Positions 18,010-27,321 are shown, counted from the first letter of the stretch. The stretch is 64,000 nt of DNA from PALSA-693 sp963702305 (GCA_963702305.1 CAVPBX010000006.1:1-64000); one strand, 5' to 3'. Translations and numbers: made by a program. The notes: generated by a model from the sequence alone, not told the origin.

Positions 18010-19266
18010 TTAGCCCTTGGTCGCATTCTCAATCTGGGCAGCAGCGAGCAGTTGCAGCTGCTTGAAGGACTGGCTGCCCTGATCGTAGTGAAGGATGGAG
18101 AATGGCCCGAAGACGTTGTGATACTTGTTGAAGTCGACGCTGCTCGCGGCACCGTCATAGTTGATCGCCTTCTTTTTCTTCAGCAGCGCGTAGCACGTCG
18201 CGTAGTCATAGCACCTCGTTCCGGGCCCGTTGGCCACCTTGAGGATCCCGGCCTCGATGGCGGGCCACTTCCAGGTCCCGGCCTCGTCAGCGCCCAGGGC
18301 CCAGACGGTCAAGCCATCCCACATGAGCTGGGCGTCATCGTTGGCGCCCTTGATGGCGGGGCTGTACTTCTTCAGCGCGGCCTGGAACGGGGCCACCCCC
18401 GGCCCGGCGGACGACGGATTGGCGATGTAGATGTTCCCGCCCGCAACTTTGCCGCCGACCGCGGTGACGAACTGATTGGTGTACCACAGGTTGCTGGCGA
18501 CCCAGGGCGTCGACGTCAGGCCCTGCTGGGCGAGCTCGCCGAAGAGCACCGACGCGGACGGTATGTCGAACTGCCCGAGAATGGCCTGCGGGTGCTGAGA
18601 GAACAGGGTCTGGATCTCACTGCGGAAGGAGGTCGCGCCCAGGGTGATCGTGACCTGGTTCGTGATCGTCATGCCCAGCGCCCGGGCCGTCGCGACGAGT
18701 CCCGGGGTCAGGGACTGGTTGACCGAGGTATTGCCGATCGCAAGGGCTACCTTGTTCCAGCCCTTGCTGTGCGCGTAGATCACCATGGCCGCGGCCTGCT
18801 CGGTGTCCGAGGGCGACATGCGGAAGAAATGCGGATCGGTGATGGTGTCGAACTCGGAGCCGCCGCCCGCGATCAGGTCGGGGATGTTGGCCTTGTCAGC
18901 GAGCGGCAGCACCACCGACGCCGTGATGGCTTCCGGGCCGATCATCGCTGAGACGTGGCTCACCTGGAGTTCTTTCTGCGCGGCCGGCACGGCGTCGCCC
19001 GGGTCTGCCGCATCGTCCTGAACGACGAGGCTGATCGGGTGGCCGAGCACTCCGCCGTGCGAGTTGATGACGTCCCTGGCCAGATCGGCGCCCGTGGTGT
19101 ACTCGGCTCCCACGGCGGCCCTGGCTCCGCTCAGCGGGCCGAGGAGGCCCACCGCCACCGGGCTGTTCCCGCCGCCTGATGTCGAAGCTCCCGAGCCGCA
19201 GGCCGCCAGGGCCAGGTTCAGCACAGCGAGCCCGGCAGGCAGCAGGGCGATCTTCCTGTATCCCAC
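18010..19266 (-). CDS. Liv-type ABC substrate-binding lipoprotein
   Basis: Ligand-binding lipoprotein of the Peripla_BP_6 family, about 418 residues. From GTG 19266, which has GGAGG 8 bases upstream, the protein starts with a hydrophobic signal ending in the lipobox LAAC, then a Gly/Ser linker and the ligand domain (VAVGLLGPLSGARAAVGAEY). An upstream in-frame start at 19314 would place 16 unlikely residues ahead of the signal. It delivers its ligand to LivHMGF. A GCATGC palindrome about 106 bases upstream is a candidate GntR operator. Ligand unknown: the family binds amino acids, amides and aromatic or aliphatic carboxylates. Confidence 0.9.
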   Translation of the reverse strand: MGYRKIALLPAGLAVLNLALAACGSGASTSGGGNSPVAVGLLGPLSGARAAVGAEYTTGADLARDVINSHGGVLGHPISLVVQDDAADPGDAVPAAQKELQVSHVSAMIGPEAITASVVLPLADKANIPDLIAGGGSEFDTITDPHFFRMSPSDTEQAAAMVIYAHSKGWNKVALAIGNTSVNQSLTPGLVATARALGMTITNQVTITLGATSFRSEIQTLFSQHPQAILGQFDIPSASVLFGELAQQGLTSTPWVASNLWYTNQFVTAVGGKVAGGNIYIANPSSAGPGVAPFQAALKKYSPAIKGANDDAQLMWDGLTVWALGADEAGTWKWPAIEAGILKVANGPGTRCYDYATCYALLKKKKAINYDGAASSVDFNKYHNVFGPFSILHYDQGSQSFKQLQLLAAAQIENATKG

Positions 19267-19371
19267 AGCACGCCTCCGTACATAGGCATGGTCGGGTGAG
19301 GTTGGGGCCGGCAAGGGCCGAGGTGGACTGCACAGGCGGAGCGTGCAGTGCGGCAGGTTTCACTGCCTATA

Positions 19372-19384
19372 GTTGCATGCAAGC
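19372..19384. promoter_or_regulatory. Candidate GntR operator upstream of the binding-protein gene
   Basis: GTTGCATGCAAGC contains the perfect 10-base palindrome TTGCATGCAA (19373-19382). Its complement GCTTGCATGCAAC agrees at 12 of 13 positions with the site at 26337-26349. It lies in the 323-base gap between the liv binding-protein start and the GntR stop codon, the only sizeable non-coding stretch inside the cluster apart from the regulator's own upstream region. Binding by the GntR protein encoded next door is inferred. Confidence 0.5.
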
Positions 19385-19589
19385 AGTATGAAACCGGTAT
19401 TCCGAGGTTGTCAAGAGTCATCTGACATGTACGGTACCGGGCTTTTCGCCTGCGGCAAGGTGTATGCACGCGGTCAACCGACTCGCTACGGGCAGTGAAC
19501 GCGGGCGGGCACGCCGACCGGGAACGGGCCCCGGCCGCGGGTGGCGCCCCCGCGGCCGGGGCGGGCTGGCGTGCGGCTGGCGTGCGCCG

Positions 19590-20312
19590 TCAGTTGTTCA
19601 GCAACATGCTGATGCGCAGCTCGGACAGGTGCCGCATGTGCTGGCTGGCGAGCTTCCCCGACCCCTCGACGTCGCCCTGGCTGATCGCCTCGGCAATGGC
19701 CAGGTGCTCCTGGAGCGACTCGGCGGGCCGGCCGGGCAGCGTGAGGGTGGGATCGGGAAACCGGCGGGCGGCGTTCTGGAGCTGGGTGAGCGACCGCTGG
19801 AGGTACCGGTTGCCGGTCGCTTCGCGAACGATCGTGTGGAAATCGAAGTTGAGCTTGTACAGTTCGGCCACCTGGCCGTCCTTCGCCGCGCGCTTCATCA
19901 GCGGAATGATGATGGCGAACTCCTCCATGCACCGTTCCGGGGCCCGCCGTGCCGCCAGGCGGGACGCGAGCGCCTCCAGTGCCTCCCGCACGACGTACAG
20001 TTCGAGGATGTCGTCGCTCGTCAGCTGCGTGACGACCGCGCCCTGGTTGGCGTTGATGTGGACGAGTCCCTCGGCGGCAAGTATCCGGAACGCGTCGCGT
20101 ACCGGGGTCCGGCTCACTTTCAGCTCGCGGCTCACCTCGGCTTCGCGCAGCCAGGTCCCCGGCTTGAGCACACCGTCGAGGATCGCCTCGCGAATCGCGC
20201 CGGCGACCGCGTCGGGCATGCTACCGCGCGGCGGTGCCTTGCCCTCGGGGGACAGGGCCAGGCGCGCCAGGGCAAGCGCCTCTGTCACCTTGGGCCCAGT
20301 AGCTCCGCTCAT
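19590..20312 (-). CDS. GntR family regulator, FadR/FCD subfamily
   Basis: 240-residue transcriptional regulator. The N-terminal winged helix-turn-helix is clear: IREAILDGVLKPGTWLREAE, then VSRELKVSRTPVRDAFRILA with the recognition helix and EGLVHINANQGAVV as the wing (residues about 40-95). The C-terminal FCD helical domain includes VREALEALASRLAARRA, LNFDFHTIVREATGN and QEHLAIAEAISQGD, where the Asp/His residues usually hold a metal that contacts a carboxylate effector. It probably represses the cluster and is released by the imported acid or an intermediate. It sits between the transporter genes and the TcuA-like gene, on the same strand. Confidence 0.9.
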   Translation of the reverse strand: MSGATGPKVTEALALARLALSPEGKAPPRGSMPDAVAGAIREAILDGVLKPGTWLREAEVSRELKVSRTPVRDAFRILAAEGLVHINANQGAVVTQLTSDDILELYVVREALEALASRLAARRAPERCMEEFAIIIPLMKRAAKDGQVAELYKLNFDFHTIVREATGNRYLQRSLTQLQNAARRFPDPTLTLPGRPAESLQEHLAIAEAISQGDVEGSGKLASQHMRHLSELRISMLLNN

Positions 20313-20382
20313 CGGATGAGTAAGGCCCTGAGCCGGAGCGTCGAGCTGATCGGAGGCCTCATCACGATTTCCCCCTTCAGAG

Positions 20383-20391
20383 TATGCAAGC
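20383..20391. promoter_or_regulatory. Possible operator half-site upstream of gntR
   Basis: TATGCAAGC, about 70 bases upstream of the GntR start codon, matches one arm of the GCATGC palindromes at 19372 and 26337. A second AT-rich element, GCATACAATAC (20458-20468), is further up in the same 179-base gap. Either could serve for autoregulation; the evidence is sequence similarity only. Confidence 0.3.
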
Positions 20392-20491
20392 TGCCCAGCA
20401 GATATGTCAGCAGGCTGTGCGGTGACAGTGGGAGTTGGCTCTGACCGGGGCCACTAGCATACAATACTGTCGCGCTGGCTGTCCTGGCCGA

Positions 20492-21967
20492 CTAGGGGGC
20501 GGCCGCCGCCGAGCCGGCGATCCGGCCGAACACGGCTCCGTTGGTCAGCCCGGATCCGCCGGGGTAGTTGAAGTAAAACAGCCCGCCCACCAGCTCGCCC
20601 GCCGCGAACAGCCCTGGTATCGGCGCGAAGTCGGTGTCTAGCACCCGCGCGTCCGGCGTGATCCGCAGCCCGCCGAACGTGTACGTCACGCCGCAGGTGA
20701 CCGCGAAAGCCTGGTAGGGCGGGGTGTCGAGAGTATTCGCCCAGTTCGACTTGGGCACCGTCAGCCCCCGGGCGGCCCGGCCGTCCTTGACGTTGGGGTT
20801 GAAGGGCACCGACTGGTCAACCGCGGCGTTGTAGGCGCGCACCGATTCCAGGAAGGCCTGCTGGTCCATTCCGTCGAGCCTGGCCGCGAGCTCCTCCAGG
20901 CTGCCGGCGGTGGTCCGGGTGACCTGCCGGATCCGGTACTCGTCCCGGAGCAGATGGTCGGCTTTCGCGTCGAAGACCTGCCAGGCCATCTGACTGGGCT
21001 GCTCGAGAACGCGCCTGCCGTACATGGCGTAGGTGTAGTTACGGAAATCCGCGCCCTCGTCGATGAATCTCTGGCCGTTCCTGTTGACGACCAGGCCGAA
21101 GGGATAACTGTGCTTCTGGAATCCATCGCCAACGCGCAGGTCGCCGAACTCCGGGGCGTTCAGGTCCCATTGTACGGCGTGGCATCCTGACCAGTGACCC
21201 GCCGAGCTGGCTCCGATGTCGAGAGCCATGCGGATGCCATCACCAGTATTGAAGGAACTGCCGCGCACCTTGGCGAGATCCCAGCCCGGGCCGAGATAGC
21301 GGGCGCGCCACTCGGTGTTCGCCTGAAACCCGCCGGCGGCCAGCACGACGGCATCGCAGGGAAGGGCCTCGCTCTCCCCGCCGGCCCGGACGACGACCGC
21401 CCGGACCCCTGCGGAGCCCACCTGCAGTGCCACCGCCCGGCCACCGTAGCGGGTGCTGACGCCAAGCCGCTGCGCCGCCCGGGCCAGGTACTCGACCAGG
21501 CCGGGTCCGCCGCCGACCGCCTCGATCGTCAGGCCTCCCCAGAACGTGAAGCGCCCGCCGACCTCGAACGCCTGGCGCCCGTAGCTCGGAGCGAACCTGA
21601 CGCCCTGGTCACGCATCCACCGCAGCGTGGCCAGGCTCCGGGAGACGAGCGTCTGCGCAAGCTCGGGGTCGGCGCGGTAGCGGGTGACCCGGGCGATGTC
21701 GTCGTAGAACGCCGTCTCGTCGTAGCTGCCGAAATCGGTCACCGCGCGCTGGGCCTCGCTGAGGTCAGGCACCAGGCCGAGGATGTCATCGACGCCCTCA
21801 TAGGCGACGCGCATCGCTCCCGCGGTGAACGCGGTGTTGCCGCCGCGCTTTTCGAGCGGCGCCCGCTCGAGCAGTGTCACCCTGGCGCCTGCCTCGGCCG
21901 CGGAAATCGCCGCGCACAGGCCGGCGTTGCCGCCGCCCACGACGATCACCTGCTTCTGACTGGTCAC
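20492..21967 (-). CDS. FAD-dependent tricarballylate dehydrogenase-like flavoprotein
   Basis: 491-residue flavoprotein of the fumarate reductase/succinate dehydrogenase superfamily, closest in layout to TcuA, which oxidises tricarballylate to cis-aconitate. The dinucleotide motif is VVGGGNAGLCAAISAAEAG (residues 9-27). ERAPLEKRGGNTAFTAG is the FAD-anchoring segment typical of this group. The substrate-capping domain carries GGRFTFWGG and HAVQWDL, and the C-terminal FAD region reads GLFAAGELVGGLFYFNYPGG. GTG 21967 has GGGAGGGG upstream. A related 3-ketosteroid-type dehydrogenase is possible but the TcuA-like segments fit better. With MmgE/PrpD downstream, oxidation of a saturated polycarboxylate is likely. 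Confidence 0.82.
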   Translation of the reverse strand: MTSQKQVIVVGGGNAGLCAAISAAEAGARVTLLERAPLEKRGGNTAFTAGAMRVAYEGVDDILGLVPDLSEAQRAVTDFGSYDETAFYDDIARVTRYRADPELAQTLVSRSLATLRWMRDQGVRFAPSYGRQAFEVGGRFTFWGGLTIEAVGGGPGLVEYLARAAQRLGVSTRYGGRAVALQVGSAGVRAVVVRAGGESEALPCDAVVLAAGGFQANTEWRARYLGPGWDLAKVRGSSFNTGDGIRMALDIGASSAGHWSGCHAVQWDLNAPEFGDLRVGDGFQKHSYPFGLVVNRNGQRFIDEGADFRNYTYAMYGRRVLEQPSQMAWQVFDAKADHLLRDEYRIRQVTRTTAGSLEELAARLDGMDQQAFLESVRAYNAAVDQSVPFNPNVKDGRAARGLTVPKSNWANTLDTPPYQAFAVTCGVTYTFGGLRITPDARVLDTDFAPIPGLFAAGELVGGLFYFNYPGGSGLTNGAVFGRIAGSAAAAP

Positions 21968-22058
21968 GTCCGCCCCTCCCGCCGTTTTGCGGCCTTCTCA
22001 GCTGCCGGCTGGCAGCCTGCGATCCGGATACTGAGCGCCTGGCCGGCATGTACTGCGG

Positions 22059-23518
22059 TCAGTTGCTGACGATGACGGTCTTGAGCTGCGTGTAATGATC
22101 CAGTGCCGCGAGGCCTTTCTCGCGCCCCAGGCCGCTTTCCTTGTAACCGCCGAACGGCGTCTCGACTCCGCCCATCGGGTAGCGGTTGATCTGCACCTGG
22201 CCGGCCTGGAGCTTACTGGCCATCCGGTGAGCGGCGCCGATATCCCTGGTGAAGATCCCGGCGACCAGGCCGTAGGCGGAGTCATTCGCCATCGCCACGG
22301 CCTCATCCAGGTCGTCGAAGATAAGGACGGTCTGGACGGGGCCGAAGATCTCCTCGCGGGCGACGCGCATGTCATTGCGGACCTCGGTGAGCACGGCCGG
22401 GGTGATGAAATGCCCGCTCAGCCCGTCGGGCCGGGTACCGCCGACGGTTACCCGGGCGCCCTCGGCGCGGCCGGACTCGATGGCCTCCAGGACCTTCCTG
22501 AAGCTGCTGCCCGGATGCCACCGGGCCGATGTCCGGGTTGTCGAGCCCCGGACCGACGGTCAGGTGTGCAACGGCCGCGGTCAGCCTGGCCGAGTAGTCC
22601 GCTGCGATGGACCGGTGCACGAGCAGCCGGGTGGTAGCGAAGCACGACTGACCGGCGTTGCGGACCACCGCCATCGCGCCGGCCTGCACGGCGGCGTCCA
22701 GATCGGCATCGGGCAGCACGATCGTCGGGGATTTCCCGCCGAGTTCCAGGTTGCACCCGACAATCCGGTCGGCCGCCAGGTGCAGGATCTTCCGGCCGGT
22801 CGCCACGGACCCGGTGAACCCGACGTGGGCGATGTCCGGATGCTGGATCAGCGCCGCTCCGGTCGTGGGGCCGCGCCCGGCGATCACGTTGCAGACGCCG
22901 GGGGGCAGGCCCGCGTCGGCGAACAGCTTCGCGGCCGCCAGGCTGGACAGCGGCGCCACCTCGGATGGCTTCACCACCACGGTGTTGCCCGCCGCCAGGC
23001 AGGGCGCGACTCCGCGGCACATCTGGCTCAGCGGCGAGTTCCACGGCGTGACGTGGGCGACGACGCCATACGGCTCGCGCAGCGTATAGGACCAGTAGTC
23101 GCCCTCGCCGGGGATGGTGGAGCCATAGAGCTTGTCCGCCACCCCGCTGTAGAACTCGAAGTACCGGGCGGCAGTCTCCGCGTCCGATCGCGCCTGGCGG
23201 AGCGGCTTGCCCGTGTCCAGCGCCTCCAGCCGCGACAGCCGCGCTGCGTCGCGGGACAGCGCAGCGGCCACCCTGGCCAGGATTCGGCCGCGGGCCGCCC
23301 CCCGGATGTCTCGCCACGCCGACTCGTAGGCACGGCGGGCAGCGCGCACGGCCAGCCCGACGTCCTGCTCAGTGGCCTCGCCGAACGTCGCGATCTCGCC
23401 CAGGGTCGCCGGATCCTCGACCGGGATCCGCTCTCCGCCGGTCTCGTGCCAGGAGCCGTTCGACGAACGCGCCCGCCGGCCCCGTCGTCCCGAAGTGCTC
23501 AGCAACGATCGGCGTCAT
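22059..23518 (-). CDS. NAD(P)-dependent aldehyde dehydrogenase, two frame breaks
   Basis: Aldehyde dehydrogenase, about 485 residues when repaired. It has the N-terminal VTPWNSPLSQMCRGVAPCLA, the cofactor motif GFTGSVATGRKI, the catalytic Glu in LELGGKSPTIVL, the catalytic Cys in NAGQSCFATTR and the C-terminal EEIFGPVQTVL. The first break is near 23461: MTPIVAEHFGTTGPAGAFV from ATG 23518 leads into NGSWHETGG after removing one base. The second is near 22497: GPVASGQQLQ leads into KVLEAIESGRAEGARV. Each is a one-base surplus. It would oxidise the aldehyde formed by the ThDP enzyme upstream. A tandem 11-base repeat lies directly before the ATG. Confidence 0.88.
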
Positions 23519-23529
23519 GAAGGCAATAT

Positions 23530-23551
23530 TACATACAGTCTACATACAGTC
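23530..23551. repeat. Tandem 11-bp repeat upstream of the aldehyde dehydrogenase
   Basis: TACATACAGTC occurs twice without a spacer (23530-23540 and 23541-23551), 12 to 33 bases before the aldehyde dehydrogenase ATG and reaching the last codons of the preceding gene. The spacing of one helical turn would suit a regulator binding the same face of the helix twice, for example the GntR protein of the cluster. Function is inferred only from position and exact repetition. Confidence 0.45.
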
Positions 23552-24624
23552 AACCGCTGGCGGTGCGCCGGGCCGCCGCGGAGCTGCCGTCACCGTCCGG
23601 GCCACGCCCGCGCTCGCTGGCGTTATCCGGCCATCTCACGACATCGGCGGGGTCGGCGACCCGGCCGTCGAGCGCGGCGCGGACATTGCGGTACGCGCGC
23701 TCGATCACGCTCGGGAAGTTGTTCGCCACCGCGCCCCCGACGTGCGGAGTCAGGATCACCCGGTCCAGGCTGAGCAGCGGCGACGTCACCGGCAGTGGCT
23801 CCTCCGCGGTCACGTCCAGCCCCGCGCCCAGCACCCGGCCGTCCTCGATGGCTCTGACCAGCGCAGGCTCGTCGATCAGCGAGCCGCGCGCGGTATTGAC
23901 CAGGATCAGGCCGGGCTTGGTCCGGGCCAGTACGTCCGCGTTGATCAGGCCGTCCGTTCGACGGACTCGCGGGCAGGTGCAGCGAGATCACGTCGGACGT
24001 GGCGATCAGCTCGTCCATCTCGACGTAGCGCGCCAGGCATTCGCGTTCCAGCGCGGGCGTGGCCCGGCGCTGGTCGTGGTAGATCAGCCGGACCCCGTAG
24101 CCGGACAGCCGCCGCGCGACCGTCTGGCCGATGTGACCGAATCCCAGCAGGCCCACGGTCTTACCGACGACCTGGAAGGATTCCGGCCGGAGCCGCTCCT
24201 TCTCCATGCGGCCGGTCCGGGCCGCCGCCATCGCCTTCCCGAGGTGGCGCGCGACCGCCAGCATCAGCAGCACCGTCAGCTCGCCTACGGCCGCCGCGTT
24301 GATCCCCGCCGCGTTGAGCACGACGATGCCCCGCCGGTCGGCCTCGGCGAGGTCTATCTTGTTCGTGCCGACACCCAGCTTCTGGATGACCCGGCACCGC
24401 GGGGCCGCCGCGATGGTCGCCGCGTCCACCGCGCCCCACATGGTCAGCAGCACCGCCGCCTCCGCTGCCGCCTCCCGTTTCGCTGCCGCGGAGTCATCGC
24501 GGGCGAACACAACCCGGAATTCCTGGCCGAAAATGTCCGAGATGACCTGGCGCGACGGGCCCGGCATGGCATCAAGGACGGCAGCGACCGGGCTGCCCCT
24601 GTCCCTCATCCGCGTGTCCCTCAT
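23550..24624 (-). CDS. D-2-hydroxyacid dehydrogenase, frameshifted
   Basis: NAD-dependent D-isomer-specific 2-hydroxyacid dehydrogenase, about 357 residues when repaired. The substrate domain has IQKLGVGTNKIDLAEA. The Rossmann domain shows GLLGFGHIGQTVARRL (GxGxxG) and the acidic end of strand 2 in IYHDQRR. A break near 23958 (one surplus base in SPS-TDGLINADV) shifts the frame; the C-terminal part then gives LVNTARGSLIDEPAL with the active-site Arg and LTPHVGGAVANN with the catalytic His. The ATG overlaps the ThDP gene's stop in an ATGA. It interconverts a 2-hydroxy and a 2-oxo acid, feeding or draining the ThDP enzyme. Confidence 0.87.
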
Positions 24625-26309
24625 CCGCGCAGCAGGTCGAACAGCCGGCGCGAGGGCGCCGGGTTGACGTGCGCGCCAATCAGGACGACGCGATCGCCCT
24701 GAAGCTCCTTCGACGCCGCGGCCCGCAGATCGTCGGCGTTGTACACGTCCAGCCCGTCGATGCCGAGGGCATCGGCCAGCGGCCCGCAGCGAACCGGCGG
24801 GAGCGCCGCACCGACCGGGGCCAGGCCGCGCCGTTCCTGCTTGACCTCGATCTGGGTCAGCGAGCGATCCATGATCGCGACGAATACCGACGGCACCGGA
24901 ACCGCGGCCGGGACCATCAGCTCCGTGGCCCGCATGAGCAGCGAGCCGTCACCAAGAAAGGCCAGGACTGGCCCGGCGCCTGCCCGGCGCGCGGAGACCG
25001 CGGCCGGGATCGAGTAGCCCATGGTTGACAGCGCGTTGGACGCCAGGAAGTGGCCGGGAACAGCCGGGTCGCTGAGCATGGCCACCAGCGGCTTGCTGAA
25101 GCCCGCATCGGCGATCAGGTACCCGTCTCTGGGCCACGCGTCGAGCGCGGCCGCGACGGCGTGCGCCACCGAGAATCCGGTCTCATCCGCGGGGAGAAGG
25201 CTTGCCCGCAGCGCGGCACGGTAACCGGTGACGTCGGCCGCCGACCACTGCGATGCGAGAGGTGACGGCCTGGCCGTCAGCTGCCGGAGCAGGACGTCCG
25301 GATCGGCCACCAGCTGCTCGGCGAACGGATTCAGCCACTCGGAGAAGCTCGAATCCGTCAGGGCGATCGCGTCAGCGGCAAAGCACCAGGCCCGGTTGTA
25401 GAAGTCGGAGGACTCGGGATCGACCATGATGACCAGGTCGCTCTGGTCGAGCAGTCGGCGCTCCAGCCGCCCGTTGAGGAAGGTGCCGACGAAGAACGGG
25501 AATCCCGAGTCCAGCAGCCCCTTCTGCCGCGACGTCGTGAACACCGGGATCCGGTATGCGGTCGCGAAGGCCTCGATGGTAGAGCGCCGCATCCGGCTGC
25601 GCCGTCCGCCGATCACCAGAGCCGGCCGCCGCGCGCCGGCCAGCCGGGCCGCCAGTCCGTCCACCGCCGCCACGTCCGCTGCGTCGCCGGGGTTCGCAGC
25701 GTCCGCCACATCCGCAGCGTCCGCGACGATCCGGGTGCCGGCGCTGGCGCTGGCGGCCCAGCGCGACCGGAGCCTGCCCGCTGCTCGCGCCGCCGCAGCC
25801 TCGGTGCTGCGGCTTTCCGCACCGGCCACGCCGTCCGGTAGCTCAAGGTAGACAGGGCCAGGACGCCCCGACATGGCCTCGTTGACGGCCTTGCCGATGA
25901 CGCTCGGCACGTCCATGTCGGCCGTGATGCGCGCGCGCCACTTGGTGCAGGACGCCACCAGCTGCTCGATGTTGAAGCCCTGCCGGACCACGAAGGGCAG
26001 CTGCGCTCCGGCATGCTGCCCGGAGATCAGCAGCAGCGGCACCTCCTCAAGGTAGGTGTTGAGCAGCCCGTTCATGCCGTTGCTGACGCCCGGCGCGAGC
26101 GAGAGGACGGCGACTCCCGGCAGGCCCGTCAGCTGGGCGTCGGTGGCTGCCATGATCACGGCGGACGACTCGTTGAATGCCGTGCAGTAGTCGAGGCCAG
26201 CCCTGGCCAGCGAGTCCAGCAGGGTCATGTGATCTTCACCAGGAAGGCCGTAAACACGGCGGATGCCGAGGCCGACGAGAGCTTCGGCCACCTGCTGAGC
26301 GATGATCAC
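24621..26309 (-). CDS. ThDP-dependent enzyme (acetolactate synthase/2-oxoacid decarboxylase-like)
   Basis: 562-residue three-domain thiamine-diphosphate enzyme. The N-terminal PYR domain has GLPGEDHMTLLDSLA and the cofactor-activating Glu47 in AFNESSAVIMA. The central domain contains an unusual low-complexity Ala/Asp stretch (VADAADVADAANPGDAAD) before RRPALVIGGRRSR. The C-terminal PP domain has FLGDGSLLM with the metal aspartate, but MDRSLTQIE where most members have an Asn-rich metal ligand. It probably decarboxylates or ligates a 2-oxo acid; the neighbouring hydroxyacid and aldehyde dehydrogenases favour decarboxylation to an aldehyde. GTG 26309 is the first gene of the cluster, 28 bases after a candidate operator. 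Confidence 0.85.
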   Translation of the reverse strand: MIIAQQVAEALVGLGIRRVYGLPGEDHMTLLDSLARAGLDYCTAFNESSAVIMAATDAQLTGLPGVAVLSLAPGVSNGMNGLLNTYLEEVPLLLISGQHAGAQLPFVVRQGFNIEQLVASCTKWRARITADMDVPSVIGKAVNEAMSGRPGPVYLELPDGVAGAESRSTEAAAARAAGRLRSRWAASASAGTRIVADAADVADAANPGDAADVAAVDGLAARLAGARRPALVIGGRRSRMRRSTIEAFATAYRIPVFTTSRQKGLLDSGFPFFVGTFLNGRLERRLLDQSDLVIMVDPESSDFYNRAWCFAADAIALTDSSFSEWLNPFAEQLVADPDVLLRQLTARPSPLASQWSAADVTGYRAALRASLLPADETGFSVAHAVAAALDAWPRDGYLIADAGFSKPLVAMLSDPAVPGHFLASNALSTMGYSIPAAVSARRAGAGPVLAFLGDGSLLMRATELMVPAAVPVPSVFVAIMDRSLTQIEVKQERRGLAPVGAALPPVRCGPLADALGIDGLDVYNADDLRAAASKELQGDRVVLIGAHVNPAPSRRLFDLLRG

Positions 26310-26336
26310 GCGTTCGACCTCACGTTATTACGTACA

Positions 26337-26349
26337 GCTTGCATGCTAC
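26337..26349. promoter_or_regulatory. Candidate GntR operator upstream of the first catabolic gene
   Basis: GCTTGCATGCTAC lies 28 bases before the ThDP gene start codon and matches the complement of the 19372-19384 site at 12 of 13 positions. The core GCATGC is palindromic. Position and sequence fit a repressor site covering the promoter of the enzyme operon. The regulator is inferred to be the GntR protein at 19590-20312. Confidence 0.5.
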
Positions 26350-26734
26350 AGCAGTCCAGCATGTCCCCTCACTTCCACCACCTAAAACGTCGGAAAACTG
26401 CACGCTAGAGCGAAGACGAACGAGCACACTCAAAACGATAGCAGAAGATTACATGCAATTTCAGGGCCTGGAGCCAACACCACTGACTTAGGCGACGGGT
26501 GGCGTGACCTGGGGTTCGGGCCTGGTCCTGGCTGACGCCGAGTTCACCACGGACGAGGCGGCACAGTCCTTCCCCCCGCCTCCGGCGGCGGTCGCTGAGG
26601 TCACCGATGACGCCCGGTTCACCGGAGGCAGCCTCGTCCGTACTCACCGCCATGACCTGCTTGCCTGGCTCGCCGAGTACGGCATCGAATCCCAGCTGAC
26701 CGAGTGAATTCAACCCATCCACAGATATTGACAA
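26350..26734. other. Gap without a recognisable gene
   Basis: Between the catabolic cluster and the relic zone. Open frames exist on both strands (for example 26504-26707 plus, starting MTWGSGLVLADAEF) but neither has a domain I recognise, a convincing ribosome site or a conserved partner. Base composition is lower in GC near 26380-26470. It may be another transposon relic. Confidence 0.4.
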
Positions 26735-27149
26735 TTACTCCCCCCGCAAGAGGGCATCCACATCCTGCAAAGCAGGGTCAAGCCCGTCGGCGAAGGGGGG
26801 GTGAGTGACGCCAGTAGGCGGATGGCTGCCGTGAGCGGCCACTCGAATAGGTCCGCCCGGGCCGATGGCGTCCGGTTTGCCAGGTAGGTGGACAGGGTGG
26901 ACCGGTCCGCCCCCGCGGATAGCGCCCGCTCCTTCCATGGCGACCGGTAACTCGGCAAGGGGAGGAGGCGGAGATAGATGTCCCGCACCCGCGAGGTAGG
27001 TCATCAGCACAGCCCCTGTGGAACGCATCCCAGAGCGTCCGCTCGTCCTCGCCGCCCAGGGTGGCGACAGAGTCGGCGGTGTCGCCCGGCGACTGAGCCA
27101 GGATCCACGCGATCTGCCTCTCGAATACCAGCCAGTTCCGCAGCGGCAT
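26735..27149 (-). pseudogene. Broken helix-turn-helix protein gene
   Basis: Peptide-like sequence switches among the three reverse frames: MPLRNWLVFERQIAWILAQ then EDERTLWDAFHRG in one frame, and RDIYLRLLPLPSYRSPWKE, ALSAGADRSTLSTYLANRTP in another. The last part resembles the helix-turn-helix of small actinobacterial XRE-like regulators, in which AGxDxSTLSRYLxG is common. Several indels would be needed to restore one frame. The original length and role cannot be judged. Confidence 0.35.
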
Positions 27150-27240
27150 GAGCAGTCTCTCGGCGCCGAGCGACGACTTCCGGCCATATAGCTCAGCAGC
27201 CCACGCACATACAACTCACCAGCTGGCGTGCCATGACCGC
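27150..27240 (-). mobile_element. Possible IS701-family transposase fragment
   Basis: About 25 residues reading GELYVRGLLSYMAG, then RKSSLGAERL after a one-base shift, resemble the N-terminal YVRGLL...GRKS region of IS701-family transposases. No further transposase domain or terminal repeat is visible. It is short, so the assignment is tentative; if right, it helps explain the rearranged state of this zone. Confidence 0.35.
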
Positions 27241-27321
27241 CTGCTGCGCAGGCGCTCACGCAGTCCACGATGGCGCGCAGACACAGGCTGACTCAGCCGA
27301 CTGGTGCCCGGGCCCGGATCC

